From an uncultured Clostridia bacterium (lineage in GTDB: Bacteria; Bacillota_A; Clostridia; Oscillospirales; Acutalibacteraceae), in assembly GCA_937891215.1 (NCBI GenBank), contig CALAEU010000048.1:1-7565 (forward strand): 7,565 bases of DNA, given 5' to 3'. Positions 1 to 5,761 of this stretch are shown here, piece after piece. Position 1 is the stretch's first letter; the number at the start of each line of letters is the position of its first letter. Under the pieces are notes generated by a model, which saw only the letters and a list, made by a program, of their open reading frames with translations, ran no database searches and was not told the origin of the DNA. The position numbers were made by a program, and so were the translations under genes.

Positions 1-46
1 CACCGAATAAATCGCAATTCTTTAAAATTTTTAAATATTTTTCCAA
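1..46 (-). CDS. Crp/Fnr-family transcriptional regulator, N-terminal fragment (runs off left edge)
   Basis: Reading the minus strand from a TTG at 46-44 gives MEKYLKILKNCDLFG with no stop before the window edge. This resembles the usual opening of Crp/Fnr-family regulators, where a short helix ending in a 'K-C-x-L-F-x-G' type motif precedes the cyclic-nucleotide-binding-like beta roll. A strong Shine-Dalgarno (AAAAGGTGA, 60-52) lies five bases upstream of the TTG, and a good promoter lies further upstream, so a real gene start is likely despite the non-ATG codon. Only 15 codons are visible, so the sensor domain, any cysteine or haem ligands and the DNA-binding helix cannot be seen. It is divergent from an operon carrying ldhA, a ferredoxin and a flavodiiron protein. 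Members of this family, such as HcpR and Fnr-like proteins, are known to control redox and NO-stress genes in anaerobes, so control of the neighbouring operon is a reasonable inference. The family call rests on a short match. Confidence 0.6.
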   Translation of the reverse strand, partial: MEKYLKILKNCDLFG

Positions 47-51
47 AAAAA

Positions 52-60
52 TCACCTTTT
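52..60 (-). promoter_or_regulatory. Ribosome binding site for the divergent regulator
   Basis: The minus strand reads AAAAGGTGA, a long match to the 3' end of 16S rRNA (AAGGAGGTGA type). It lies five bases before the TTG at 46-44. It decides the start: no ATG or GTG in that frame lies closer to this site. Confidence 0.6.
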
Positions 61-77
61 TGTTGAATTTTCAACAT
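60..77. promoter_or_regulatory. Palindromic candidate operator between divergent genes
   Basis: The sequence TTGTTGAATTTTCAACAT contains a perfect inverted repeat, TGTTGAA (61-67) and TTCAACA (70-76), with a two-base centre. It overlaps the proposed -35 of the ldhA operon and lies just downstream of the predicted start of the minus-strand transcript, so a bound protein could affect both genes. Two regulator families fit. The spacing TGTTG-N6-CAACA has the geometry of a Crp/Fnr dimer site, and a Crp/Fnr gene starts alongside. The 18-mer also matches 11 of the 14 defined positions of the clostridial Rex consensus TTGTTAA-N4-TTAACAA, and Rex commonly controls NADH-linked lactate dehydrogenases. 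The sequence alone does not decide between them. Confidence 0.6.
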
Positions 78-98
78 AATTATTTTCTAAATTATACT
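70..98 (+). promoter_or_regulatory. Probable sigma-A promoter of the ldhA operon (weak -35)
   Basis: The -10 is TATACT at 93-98. At 17 bases upstream lies TTCAAC (70-75), only a 3 of 6 match to TTGACA and lying inside the palindrome. A good -10 with a poor -35 overlapped by a palindrome is typical of a promoter that depends on, or is blocked by, a bound regulator. The predicted transcription start is near 105, about 26 bases ahead of the ldhA start codon. Confidence 0.5.
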
Positions 99-119
99 AA
101 AATAAATACATAATTACAA
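91..119 (-). promoter_or_regulatory. Sigma-A promoter of the divergent regulator
   Basis: On the minus strand TTGTAA (119-114) and TATAAT (96-91) are separated by exactly 17 bases, with a perfect -10. The -10 overlaps the plus-strand -10 (93-98), so polymerase probably cannot occupy both promoters at once. The predicted start is near 84, giving a leader of about 38 bases that contains the palindrome and the ribosome binding site. Confidence 0.6.
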
Positions 120-130
120 GGAGTGATTTT

Positions 131-1129
131 ATGAAAATTGCGTTTTTTGATGCTAAACCTTATGACAAAGTAGCATTTGATAAATTTTGCGGTGAGAACG
201 ACATTGAAATTAAATATTTTGAAACAAAACTTAATGAAGATACAGTTAATCTTGCAAAAGGGTATGATGGTGTATGTGTTTTTGTTAATGATACCGTAAA
301 TAAAGCAGTAATAGATTGTTTAGTTGAATCAGGTGTTAAAGTAATTTTACTTCGTTGTGCAGGTTTTAATAATGTAGATATTAAATGTGTAAAAAACAAA
401 ATAAAGGTTGTAAGGGTACCGGCTTATTCACCTTATGCAGTTGCCGAACACACAATTGCATTATTATTAACATCAATAAGAAGAATTCACAAAGCATATA
501 TCCGTTCAAGAGATTATAACTTCAGTCTTTCAGGACTTACTGGTTATGATTTGCACGGTAAGACAATCGGTGTAATAGGTACTGGTAGAATAGGTAAAGC
601 CTTTATTGATATTTGTAAAGGTTTTGGTATGAAAGTTTTGGCTTACGATAAATTTCCTGATAATTCTTTAGTTGATGGTGAAAAGGTACGATATGTTGAA
701 CTTTTTGAACTCTTTAAAGAAAGTGATATAATTTCTCTTCATTGTCCACTAATGTCAGATACCCATCATATCATTGATGAAAATGCAATTGATATTATGA
801 AAAAGGGTGTAGTTATTTTAAACACATCGCGAGGTGCTTTAGTTGATGCAGAAGCACTTTTGAACGGAATTAAATCCCGTAAGGTTGGTGCAGCTTGTTT
901 GGATGTCTACGAAGAAGAATCAGACCTTTTCTTCGAAGATAATTCTGGTCATATTATGGAAGATGAAATTTTAGCACGTCTTATCTCAATGCCTAATGTT
1001 ATTGTGACTTCGCATCAGGCGTTTCTGACAGAAGAAGCGTTAGAAAATATAGCGGAAACAACTATTAAAAACTTTACTGATATTATGTGTAATAATTACT
1101 CTGAAAATGAAATTAAACTTGAAATTTAG
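131..1129 (+). CDS. ldhA: D-lactate dehydrogenase, LdhA-type D-2-hydroxyacid dehydrogenase
   Basis: This 332-residue cytoplasmic enzyme is predicted to reduce pyruvate (or a related 2-oxoacid) to the D-hydroxyacid with NADH, recycling NAD during fermentation. Length and motifs fit the family. The LRCAGFNNVD stretch (74-83) carries substrate-binding Arg75. The Rossmann glycine motif GTGRIG (150-155) is followed by Asp173 at the end of the next strand, which favours NADH over NADPH. The catalytic set is Arg234 in NTSRGALVD, Glu263 in DVYEEE, and His295 in SHQAF, the same spacing as in characterised lactobacillar D-lactate dehydrogenases. The segment around DLFFED (265-270) and HQAFLTEEAL (295-304) is typical of LdhA proper rather than of phosphoglycerate or hydroxyisocaproate dehydrogenases, though other 2-oxoacids remain possible. 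The start is set by AAGGAG at 118-123, seven bases upstream. It is the first gene of the cluster and lies behind the palindrome-bearing promoter. Confidence 0.88.
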   Translation: MKIAFFDAKPYDKVAFDKFCGENDIEIKYFETKLNEDTVNLAKGYDGVCVFVNDTVNKAVIDCLVESGVKVILLRCAGFNNVDIKCVKNKIKVVRVPAYSPYAVAEHTIALLLTSIRRIHKAYIRSRDYNFSLSGLTGYDLHGKTIGVIGTGRIGKAFIDICKGFGMKVLAYDKFPDNSLVDGEKVRYVELFELFKESDIISLHCPLMSDTHHIIDENAIDIMKKGVVILNTSRGALVDAEALLNGIKSRKVGAACLDVYEEESDLFFEDNSGHIMEDEILARLISMPNVIVTSHQAFLTEEALENIAETTIKNFTDIMCNNYSENEIKLEI

Positions 1130-1142
1130 GAGCAAATAATTT

Positions 1143-1841
1143 ATGATAAGAAAGATAATTAAAATTAACGAAGAAAAATGTAATGGTTGCGGTGCTTGTG
1201 CCCAAGCTTGTCATGAAGGTGCAATTGAAATGGTTAACGGCAAAGCAAGGTTAATACGAGAAGATTATTGTGATGGTCTCGGTGACTGTTTACCTGCGTG
1301 TCCTGTGGATGCTATTTTTTTTGAAGAAAGAGAAGCACCAGAATACAACGAAAAAGCAGTACTTGATGCTAAAATGAAGAAAATGAGTGCAAAACTTCCT
1401 TGTGGTTGTCCTGGTACACAAACTAAAAATATTAAACGAGATAAAAGTGATTCAACAGTAAATTATCAGTCCGTGAAAAGTCAACTTATTCAATGGCCTT
1501 GTCAGATAAAATTAGTACCAGTAAATGCACCTTATTTTGAGAATGCAAATCTTTTAGTTGCTGCAGATTGCTCAGCATTTGCTTATGGTGACTTTCATAA
1601 CGATTTTGTTAAAAATCATATTACTTTAATTGGTTGTCCTAAATTAGATGATATTGATTATTCTGAAAAACTTACCGAGATTATAAAAATTAATAATATA
1701 AAAGGTGTTAAAGTAGCAAGAATGGAAGTTCCGTGTTGTGGTGGACTCCAAAATGCAGTAAAAAAAGCATTGCAACAAAGTGGTAAATTTATTCCGTGGC
1801 AGGTTGTTACGATTACAACTGACGGAAAGATATTAGATTAA
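1143..1841 (+). CDS. Dicluster ferredoxin-domain protein with cysteine-containing C-terminal domain
   Basis: This 232-residue soluble iron-sulfur protein has two parts. Residues 3-60 form a bacterial-type ferredoxin fold: the first motif is C13-x2-C16-x2-C19-x3-C23, and the second is C43-x5-C49-x3-C53-P, lacking the usual middle cysteine (Leu46 takes its place). By known ferredoxin ligand rules this predicts one [4Fe-4S] cluster and one three-cysteine site that could hold [3Fe-4S]. Residues 85-232 form a second domain with further cysteines at 87, 89, 120, 143, 165, 198 and 199, including PCGCPG, GCPKLDD and VPCCGG, which may bind another cofactor or a partner. Its fold is not recognised with certainty. 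Placed 13 bases after ldhA and 23 before the flavodiiron gene, it is a candidate electron carrier for one of them. Its ribosome binding site (TAGGAG, 1127-1132) overlaps the ldhA stop codon, suggesting translational coupling. The general class is secure; the partner and exact role are not. Confidence 0.8.
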   Translation: MIRKIIKINEEKCNGCGACAQACHEGAIEMVNGKARLIREDYCDGLGDCLPACPVDAIFFEEREAPEYNEKAVLDAKMKKMSAKLPCGCPGTQTKNIKRDKSDSTVNYQSVKSQLIQWPCQIKLVPVNAPYFENANLLVAADCSAFAYGDFHNDFVKNHITLIGCPKLDDIDYSEKLTEIIKINNIKGVKVARMEVPCCGGLQNAVKKALQQSGKFIPWQVVTITTDGKILD

Positions 1842-1864
1842 AATTTATTTAAGGAGTAAAAGGT

Positions 1865-3016
1865 ATGAGAATTACAAAAGATATTAAATATGTAGGTGTT
1901 AATGACCATAAAATTGATTTGTTTGAAGGTCAGTACGAAGTTCCAAATGGGATGACATATAATTCTTATGTCATTCTTGATGAAAAAATCGCAGTTATGG
2001 ATACAGTTGACCTTGCATTTAAGGATGAGTGGTTTAATAACTTAAAAGCAGTTCTTGGTGACAAAAAACCTGATTATTTAGTTGTTCATCACATGGAACC
2101 AGACCATTCTGCTAATATTGTGGATTTTATAAAATGTTATCCTGAAGCAAAAATTGTTTCATCAGAAAAATCATTTGCAATTATGAAAAATTTCTTTAAA
2201 ACAGATTTTAAAGAAAATCAAGTAGTAGTTGGTGAAGGTGGTAAATTAAACTTAGGTAGCCACGAATTAACATTTTTAGCTGCTCCTATGGTTCACTGGC
2301 CTGAAGTTATCGTTTCATTTGATAGTACAGATAAAGTTTTGTTTTCTGCAGATGCTTTCGGTAAATTTGGTGCATTGGATGTAGAAGAAGACTGGGCTTG
2401 TGAAGCAAGAAGATATTATTTTGGTATTGTTGGTAAATATGGTAGTCAGGTACAGAAACTTCTCAGTAAAGCGTCAGATTTAGATATTAAAGTTATTTGT
2501 CCGCTTCACGGTCCTGTACTTACTGAAAATTTAGCGTATTACTTAGACCTTTATAGCAAATGGTCAAGCTACACACCTGAAGAAGAGGGTATTTTAATTG
2601 CTTACACATCAGTCTATGGAAACACCAAAAAGGCAGTTTTTGAACTTGAAAAAGTCTTAAATGAAAAAGGTGCCACAAAGGTTGTGGTTACCGACCTTGC
2701 AAGAAGTGATATAGCAGAAAATGTTGAAGATGCATTCCGTTATAGCAAATTAGTTCTTGCAACAACTACTTATAATGGCGAGATATTCCCGTTTATGAGA
2801 GAATTTATTCACGAATTAACTGAAAGAAATTACAGCAACAGAAAAGTAGCTTTCATAGAAAACGGTAGCTGGATGCCAATGGCTAAAAAAGTAATGCTTA
2901 AAATGTTTGAAACCAGTAAAAATATCGAGTATTGTGAAAACTCGGTGAAAATATTATCATCATTAAGCGATGAAAATATTCAAGAAATTAACAACTTGGC
3001 AGATGAATTGTTATGA
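1865..3016 (+). CDS. fprA: Flavodiiron protein (FprA-type O2/NO reductase)
   Basis: This 383-residue cytoplasmic enzyme reduces O2 to water and/or NO to N2O in anaerobes, taking electrons from rubredoxin or a similar carrier. The N-terminal half (about 1-240) is a metallo-beta-lactamase-like diiron domain with all expected ligands: the H76-x-E78-x-D80-H81 motif, His144 (MVHWPE), bridging Asp163 (SADAFG), and His215 (CPLHGP). The C-terminal part (about 243-383) is a flavodoxin-like domain with the FMN phosphate loop TSVYGNT (248-254). It ends there, with no rubredoxin or flavin-reductase extension, so it is the simple two-domain class and needs a separate electron donor. The neighbouring ferredoxin-like protein is a possible, unproven donor. 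The start is fixed by AAGGAG at 1851-1856, eight bases upstream. Its stop overlaps the next gene's ATG. Whether O2 or NO is the main substrate cannot be read from the sequence. Confidence 0.92.
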   Translation: MRITKDIKYVGVNDHKIDLFEGQYEVPNGMTYNSYVILDEKIAVMDTVDLAFKDEWFNNLKAVLGDKKPDYLVVHHMEPDHSANIVDFIKCYPEAKIVSSEKSFAIMKNFFKTDFKENQVVVGEGGKLNLGSHELTFLAAPMVHWPEVIVSFDSTDKVLFSADAFGKFGALDVEEDWACEARRYYFGIVGKYGSQVQKLLSKASDLDIKVICPLHGPVLTENLAYYLDLYSKWSSYTPEEEGILIAYTSVYGNTKKAVFELEKVLNEKGATKVVVTDLARSDIAENVEDAFRYSKLVLATTTYNGEIFPFMREFIHELTERNYSNRKVAFIENGSWMPMAKKVMLKMFETSKNIEYCENSVKILSSLSDENIQEINNLADELL

Positions 3017-3765
3017 AATTAGTACTTTTAACCGCCTTTGGTGTAGGTGGTGCTACAATAATCGGTTCTTTAATCGGTTTTGCATTCAAAAAGATTTCAC
3101 ATAAATTTTCGGATATTGTTTTGTCATTTGCGGCAGGTGTAATGCTTGCCGCTGCAGTGTTAGGTTTGATTTTACCATCGCTAGAATATGGTGGTAAATT
3201 TGGTCTTTTAATTACAATTGCAGGAATTTTTGTAGGTGCATTAGCACTTAATCTTATCGATAAATTAGTTCCACACCTTCATAAGTTAGTCGGTGCAGAG
3301 CCTGAAGATCACAAAAACTCAGGCCTTAGTAAAGTTCTTTTATTTGTGACTGCCATAGCAATTCACAATTTACCAGAAGGTATTGCTGCGGGTGTTGGTT
3401 TTGGTTCAGGTGACACTTCTCAGGCACTTATAATAGCAGGGGGTATTGCCTTGCAGAATATTCCTGAGGGTATGGTTATAATTTCACCAATGCTTTCTGC
3501 AGGTGTTTCGGCTAAAAAGACTTTTATTTGTGCCATGATTACGGGGCTTGTTGAAGTTGTTGGTACTATGATAGGTTATTTTGCAGTTAGTGTTGCATCT
3601 GCAATTCTGCCTTTTGCTTTAGCGTTTGCTGGTGGCACAATGCTTTATGTAATTAGTGATGAAATGATTCCTGAAACTCACGCACACGGCAGTGAGCGAG
3701 GTGCAACTTATGCTTTATTAGTTGGTTTTTGCGTAATGCTTATTACAGATACTTTACTTGGTTAA
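3013..3765 (+). CDS. ZIP-family divalent metal transporter (GufA-like)
   Basis: This 250-residue integral membrane protein has about eight predicted hydrophobic segments (roughly 3-25, 34-55, 64-84, 108-129, 137-158, 169-192, 195-216, 230-249), the layout of ZIP transporters. The paired metal-site motifs are present: HNLPEG (118-123) in the fourth segment and QNIPEG (148-153) in the fifth, the signature of the GufA-like bacterial subgroup. Glu181 lies in the sixth segment. The loop between segments three and four carries His88, His90 and His100, which could bind metal, as in many ZIP proteins. The family imports Zn, Fe or Mn; the metal here is unknown. Its ATG overlaps the flavodiiron stop codon by four bases (ATGA), so the two are probably translated together. 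One could infer iron supply for the diiron enzyme, but zinc is equally likely by family. Confidence 0.85.
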   Translation: MKLVLLTAFGVGGATIIGSLIGFAFKKISHKFSDIVLSFAAGVMLAAAVLGLILPSLEYGGKFGLLITIAGIFVGALALNLIDKLVPHLHKLVGAEPEDHKNSGLSKVLLFVTAIAIHNLPEGIAAGVGFGSGDTSQALIIAGGIALQNIPEGMVIISPMLSAGVSAKKTFICAMITGLVEVVGTMIGYFAVSVASAILPFALAFAGGTMLYVISDEMIPETHAHGSERGATYALLVGFCVMLITDTLLG

Positions 3766-3787
3766 TTTTAATAAAAGGGGTATTGTT

Positions 3788-4846
3788 ATGAAAAAAAATA
3801 TTGCGGCATTATTAATTTTTACATTAACATTTGTTTTAGTTGGTTGTGGTAAAAATAATGAAGCACCTACTACAACAACACCTTATGTGGATTCAGGTGT
3901 TAATAACAATTATAATAACGATTATGTTGATAATTCATATATCGACACTACATATATAGATTCAGATATTGTAACAAATGTAGCGCCAAAACCTACTGAA
4001 ACTCAAAGTGTGCAGAATACAACTCAAAATACTGTTAATAACGGTTCTGATAATACTCCAACAACTAAAGAGGAAACACCTGTTGTGAATACTACATCTG
4101 CACCAAAAGGTTTAACACCAGATAGTGTTGAAAGCAATGGTGGTATTGAAAAAGCTACTTATAATATGAGCGAAAGAACCTATATTGTTTACTATCCATC
4201 AGACTTGTTGAACAGTAATAATAAATATGCAGTTCTTTCTTGGGCTAACGGAACAGGTTGCGCGCCATCTTTATATGATGCTTTGTTGAAAGAAGTAGCT
4301 AAAGGGGGGTTTATTGTAGTAGCAAGTAGCGAAACTATGGCTGCGGATGGTACTGCACAAATTGCCGCTATCGATTTTGTAATTGATGAAAATAGTAATA
4401 AATCAAGTGCTTTATATAACAAAATAAACTTAGCTAAAATTGGTGTATTTGGTCACTCGCAAGGCGGCAGAAGCTCTGTAAATGCAGGTGCTATTGATAA
4501 CAGAATAAATTGTGTGGTTTCACTTGCAGGTAGCAACTTCGTGGAAGAAGCAGAAAAACTTTCAAAACCAGTTTTATTTATAGCAGGTTCTAAAGATAAA
4601 ATTGTTGATGCTGAAAAATGGCTTGTACCTGCCTACAATGCGGTAACAGGACCTGCGGTTTATACTTCTCTTAATGGTGCAATTCACACTACTTGTTGCT
4701 CAAATCCAACAGCTTATTCAAATTATATTATAAACTGGTTTAATGCATGGTTATTTAATGATAACAATGCAAAAGCGATGTTTATAAATGGTGGCACATT
4801 ATCACAAGATTCAAATTGGTCAGAGTTTATGTGTAAAGGGTTATAA
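3788..4846 (+). CDS. Secreted lipoprotein with alpha/beta-hydrolase (esterase/polyesterase-like) domain
   Basis: The protein is 352 residues from the ATG at 3788. An in-frame TTG at 3758 would overlap the ZIP gene and add ten residues ahead of a perfect signal peptide, and AAAAGGGG (3773-3780) lies seven bases before the ATG, so the ATG is chosen. Residues 1-20 are a lipoprotein signal with lipobox LVGC, Cys20 being the lipidated residue. Residues about 24-108 form a Thr/Asn/Tyr/Asp-rich, low-complexity linker that would hold the domain away from the membrane. Residues about 110-352 are an alpha/beta hydrolase: nucleophile Ser224 in GHSQG, probable acid Asp270 (GSKDKIVD), and His300 (GAIHTT). 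WANGTG (152-157) probably forms the oxyanion region. The spacing and C-terminal pattern resemble the dienelactone hydrolase/PETase-like branch, hence a surface esterase; the substrate is unknown. Cys303, Cys304 and Cys349 may form a disulfide near the active site. Confidence 0.8.
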   Translation: MKKNIAALLIFTLTFVLVGCGKNNEAPTTTTPYVDSGVNNNYNNDYVDNSYIDTTYIDSDIVTNVAPKPTETQSVQNTTQNTVNNGSDNTPTTKEETPVVNTTSAPKGLTPDSVESNGGIEKATYNMSERTYIVYYPSDLLNSNNKYAVLSWANGTGCAPSLYDALLKEVAKGGFIVVASSETMAADGTAQIAAIDFVIDENSNKSSALYNKINLAKIGVFGHSQGGRSSVNAGAIDNRINCVVSLAGSNFVEEAEKLSKPVLFIAGSKDKIVDAEKWLVPAYNAVTGPAVYTSLNGAIHTTCCSNPTAYSNYIINWFNAWLFNDNNAKAMFINGGTLSQDSNWSEFMCKGL

Positions 4847-4848
4847 AT

Positions 4849-5700
4849 ATGTTTTATTATTCTCTTGTTATAATTGCAACTGTAATGTTTGCGGTGCAAT
4901 TCTTATTCAATCAGAAATTTCAACAAAGTTATGGTAGTGACACAAAAGCAACTCTTGTATTTTCGTTATATAAGAGTGCAGTAGCTTCCGTTATAATGCT
5001 TATAATCAGTGGCTTTAAAATTACTATAACACCATTTAGTTTTTTACTTGCAACTATAAGTGCTGTTTCTGGAATTTTAATGCTCTATTTCAGTTTAAAA
5101 GCATTTTCTGTTGCTAATCTTTCAGTTTATTCAGTGTTTTCAATGCTTGGTGGTATGATTTTACCATTCCTTTTAGGCGTTTGTTTTTATAATGAAGAAC
5201 TGTCACCATTAAAAATAGTTTGTTGCGTTTTAATTGTTCTCGCAGTTCTTTTAAATGTGCAAAAAGGTGAGAATGGTAAAAAAGCACTTCTTTATTATAT
5301 GGCGGTTTTTGTACTTAACGGAATGGCGGGTGTGATTTCTAAAATTCATCAGTCGTCAAGTTTCCCGATAACTGATAGCACGGGTTTTACTTTTTTAATT
5401 AACATTATTTCTGTTGTTATATGTGGTGTATGGTTATTAATCAAATATAAAAAGATACCGCTTGTTAAAGGTAAAAATCTTTTATATTCATCAGGTTACG
5501 GTGTGTTAAACGGCGTTGGTAATTTATTATTACTTATAGCACTTTCTAATTTACCTGCTTCAGTACAATATCCACTCGTAACTGGTGGGGTAATGGTATT
5601 TTCAACTGTTATAAGCGTATTACAAAAAGAAAAACTCACTAAAAAAGATTACATAGCAACTGCGGTTTCTTTTGTTGCATCTGTTTTAATAGTATTTTAA
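4849..5700 (+). CDS. EamA/DMT-superfamily transporter
   Basis: This 283-residue integral membrane protein has about ten hydrophobic segments in two repeats (approximately 2-140 and 146-283), the duplicated architecture of EamA-type drug/metabolite transporters. The second repeat ends with the characteristic run of small-residue helices (PASVQYPLVTGGVMVFSTV, 236-254), then a basic EKLTKKDY loop and a last helix. These proteins usually export or import small metabolites such as amino acids, nucleosides or amines; nothing visible fixes the substrate. The ATG lies only two bases after the hydrolase stop, with its ribosome binding site (AAAGGG, 4835-4840) inside the upstream gene, so it is almost certainly co-transcribed. 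No terminator follows, but the next gene has its own promoter. Only the family call is secure. Confidence 0.75.
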   Translation: MFYYSLVIIATVMFAVQFLFNQKFQQSYGSDTKATLVFSLYKSAVASVIMLIISGFKITITPFSFLLATISAVSGILMLYFSLKAFSVANLSVYSVFSMLGGMILPFLLGVCFYNEELSPLKIVCCVLIVLAVLLNVQKGENGKKALLYYMAVFVLNGMAGVISKIHQSSSFPITDSTGFTFLINIISVVICGVWLLIKYKKIPLVKGKNLLYSSGYGVLNGVGNLLLLIALSNLPASVQYPLVTGGVMVFSTVISVLQKEKLTKKDYIATAVSFVASVLIVF

Positions 5701-5720
5701 TTGTTGAAAATTGTCGAAAA
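5701..5720. repeat. Tandem 10-base direct repeat at a promoter
   Basis: TTGTTGAAAA is followed at once by TTGTCGAAAA, differing at one base. The period of ten bases places the copies on the same face of the helix. The pair covers the -35 of the following promoter (5704-5709), so it could be a binding site for a regulator that uses direct repeats. Chance similarity in AT-rich DNA is possible. Confidence 0.4.
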
Positions 5721-5732
5721 CTATGGTAGAAT
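5704..5732 (+). promoter_or_regulatory. Sigma-A promoter of the membrane-protein gene
   Basis: TTGAAA (5704-5709) and TAGAAT (5727-5732) are separated by 17 bases. The predicted start is near 5739, about 23 bases before the ATG at 5762. It makes the following gene a separate transcription unit from the upstream cluster, although read-through is possible because no terminator is seen after 5700. Confidence 0.65.
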
Positions 5733-5761
5733 ATGACTACTAAATTTTGTGGGGGCTTATT

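Noticed and set aside
160..399. 79-codon open frame on the minus strand
   Set aside because: It lies wholly inside ldhA, antisense to conserved motifs of that enzyme, has no ribosome binding site, and its product is like no recognised protein.
3758..3787. Upstream TTG start for the lipoprotein gene
   Set aside because: It overlaps the end of the ZIP gene, lacks a ribosome binding site, and would place ten residues before a canonical signal peptide that begins at the ATG at 3788.
3868..4110. Thr/Asn/Tyr-rich stretch as a possible repeat array or CRISPR-like element
   Set aside because: It stays in frame with the lipoprotein gene, the codons vary, and there is no constant repeat with regular spacers; it is a low-complexity protein linker.
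4192..4422. 76-codon open frame on the minus strand
   Set aside because: It lies inside the hydrolase gene opposite its conserved core and has no start signal of its own.
5747..5761. Upstream TTG start for the membrane-protein gene
   Set aside because: The only purine-rich ribosome binding site (5751-5755) lies downstream of this TTG and is correctly spaced for the ATG at 5762.
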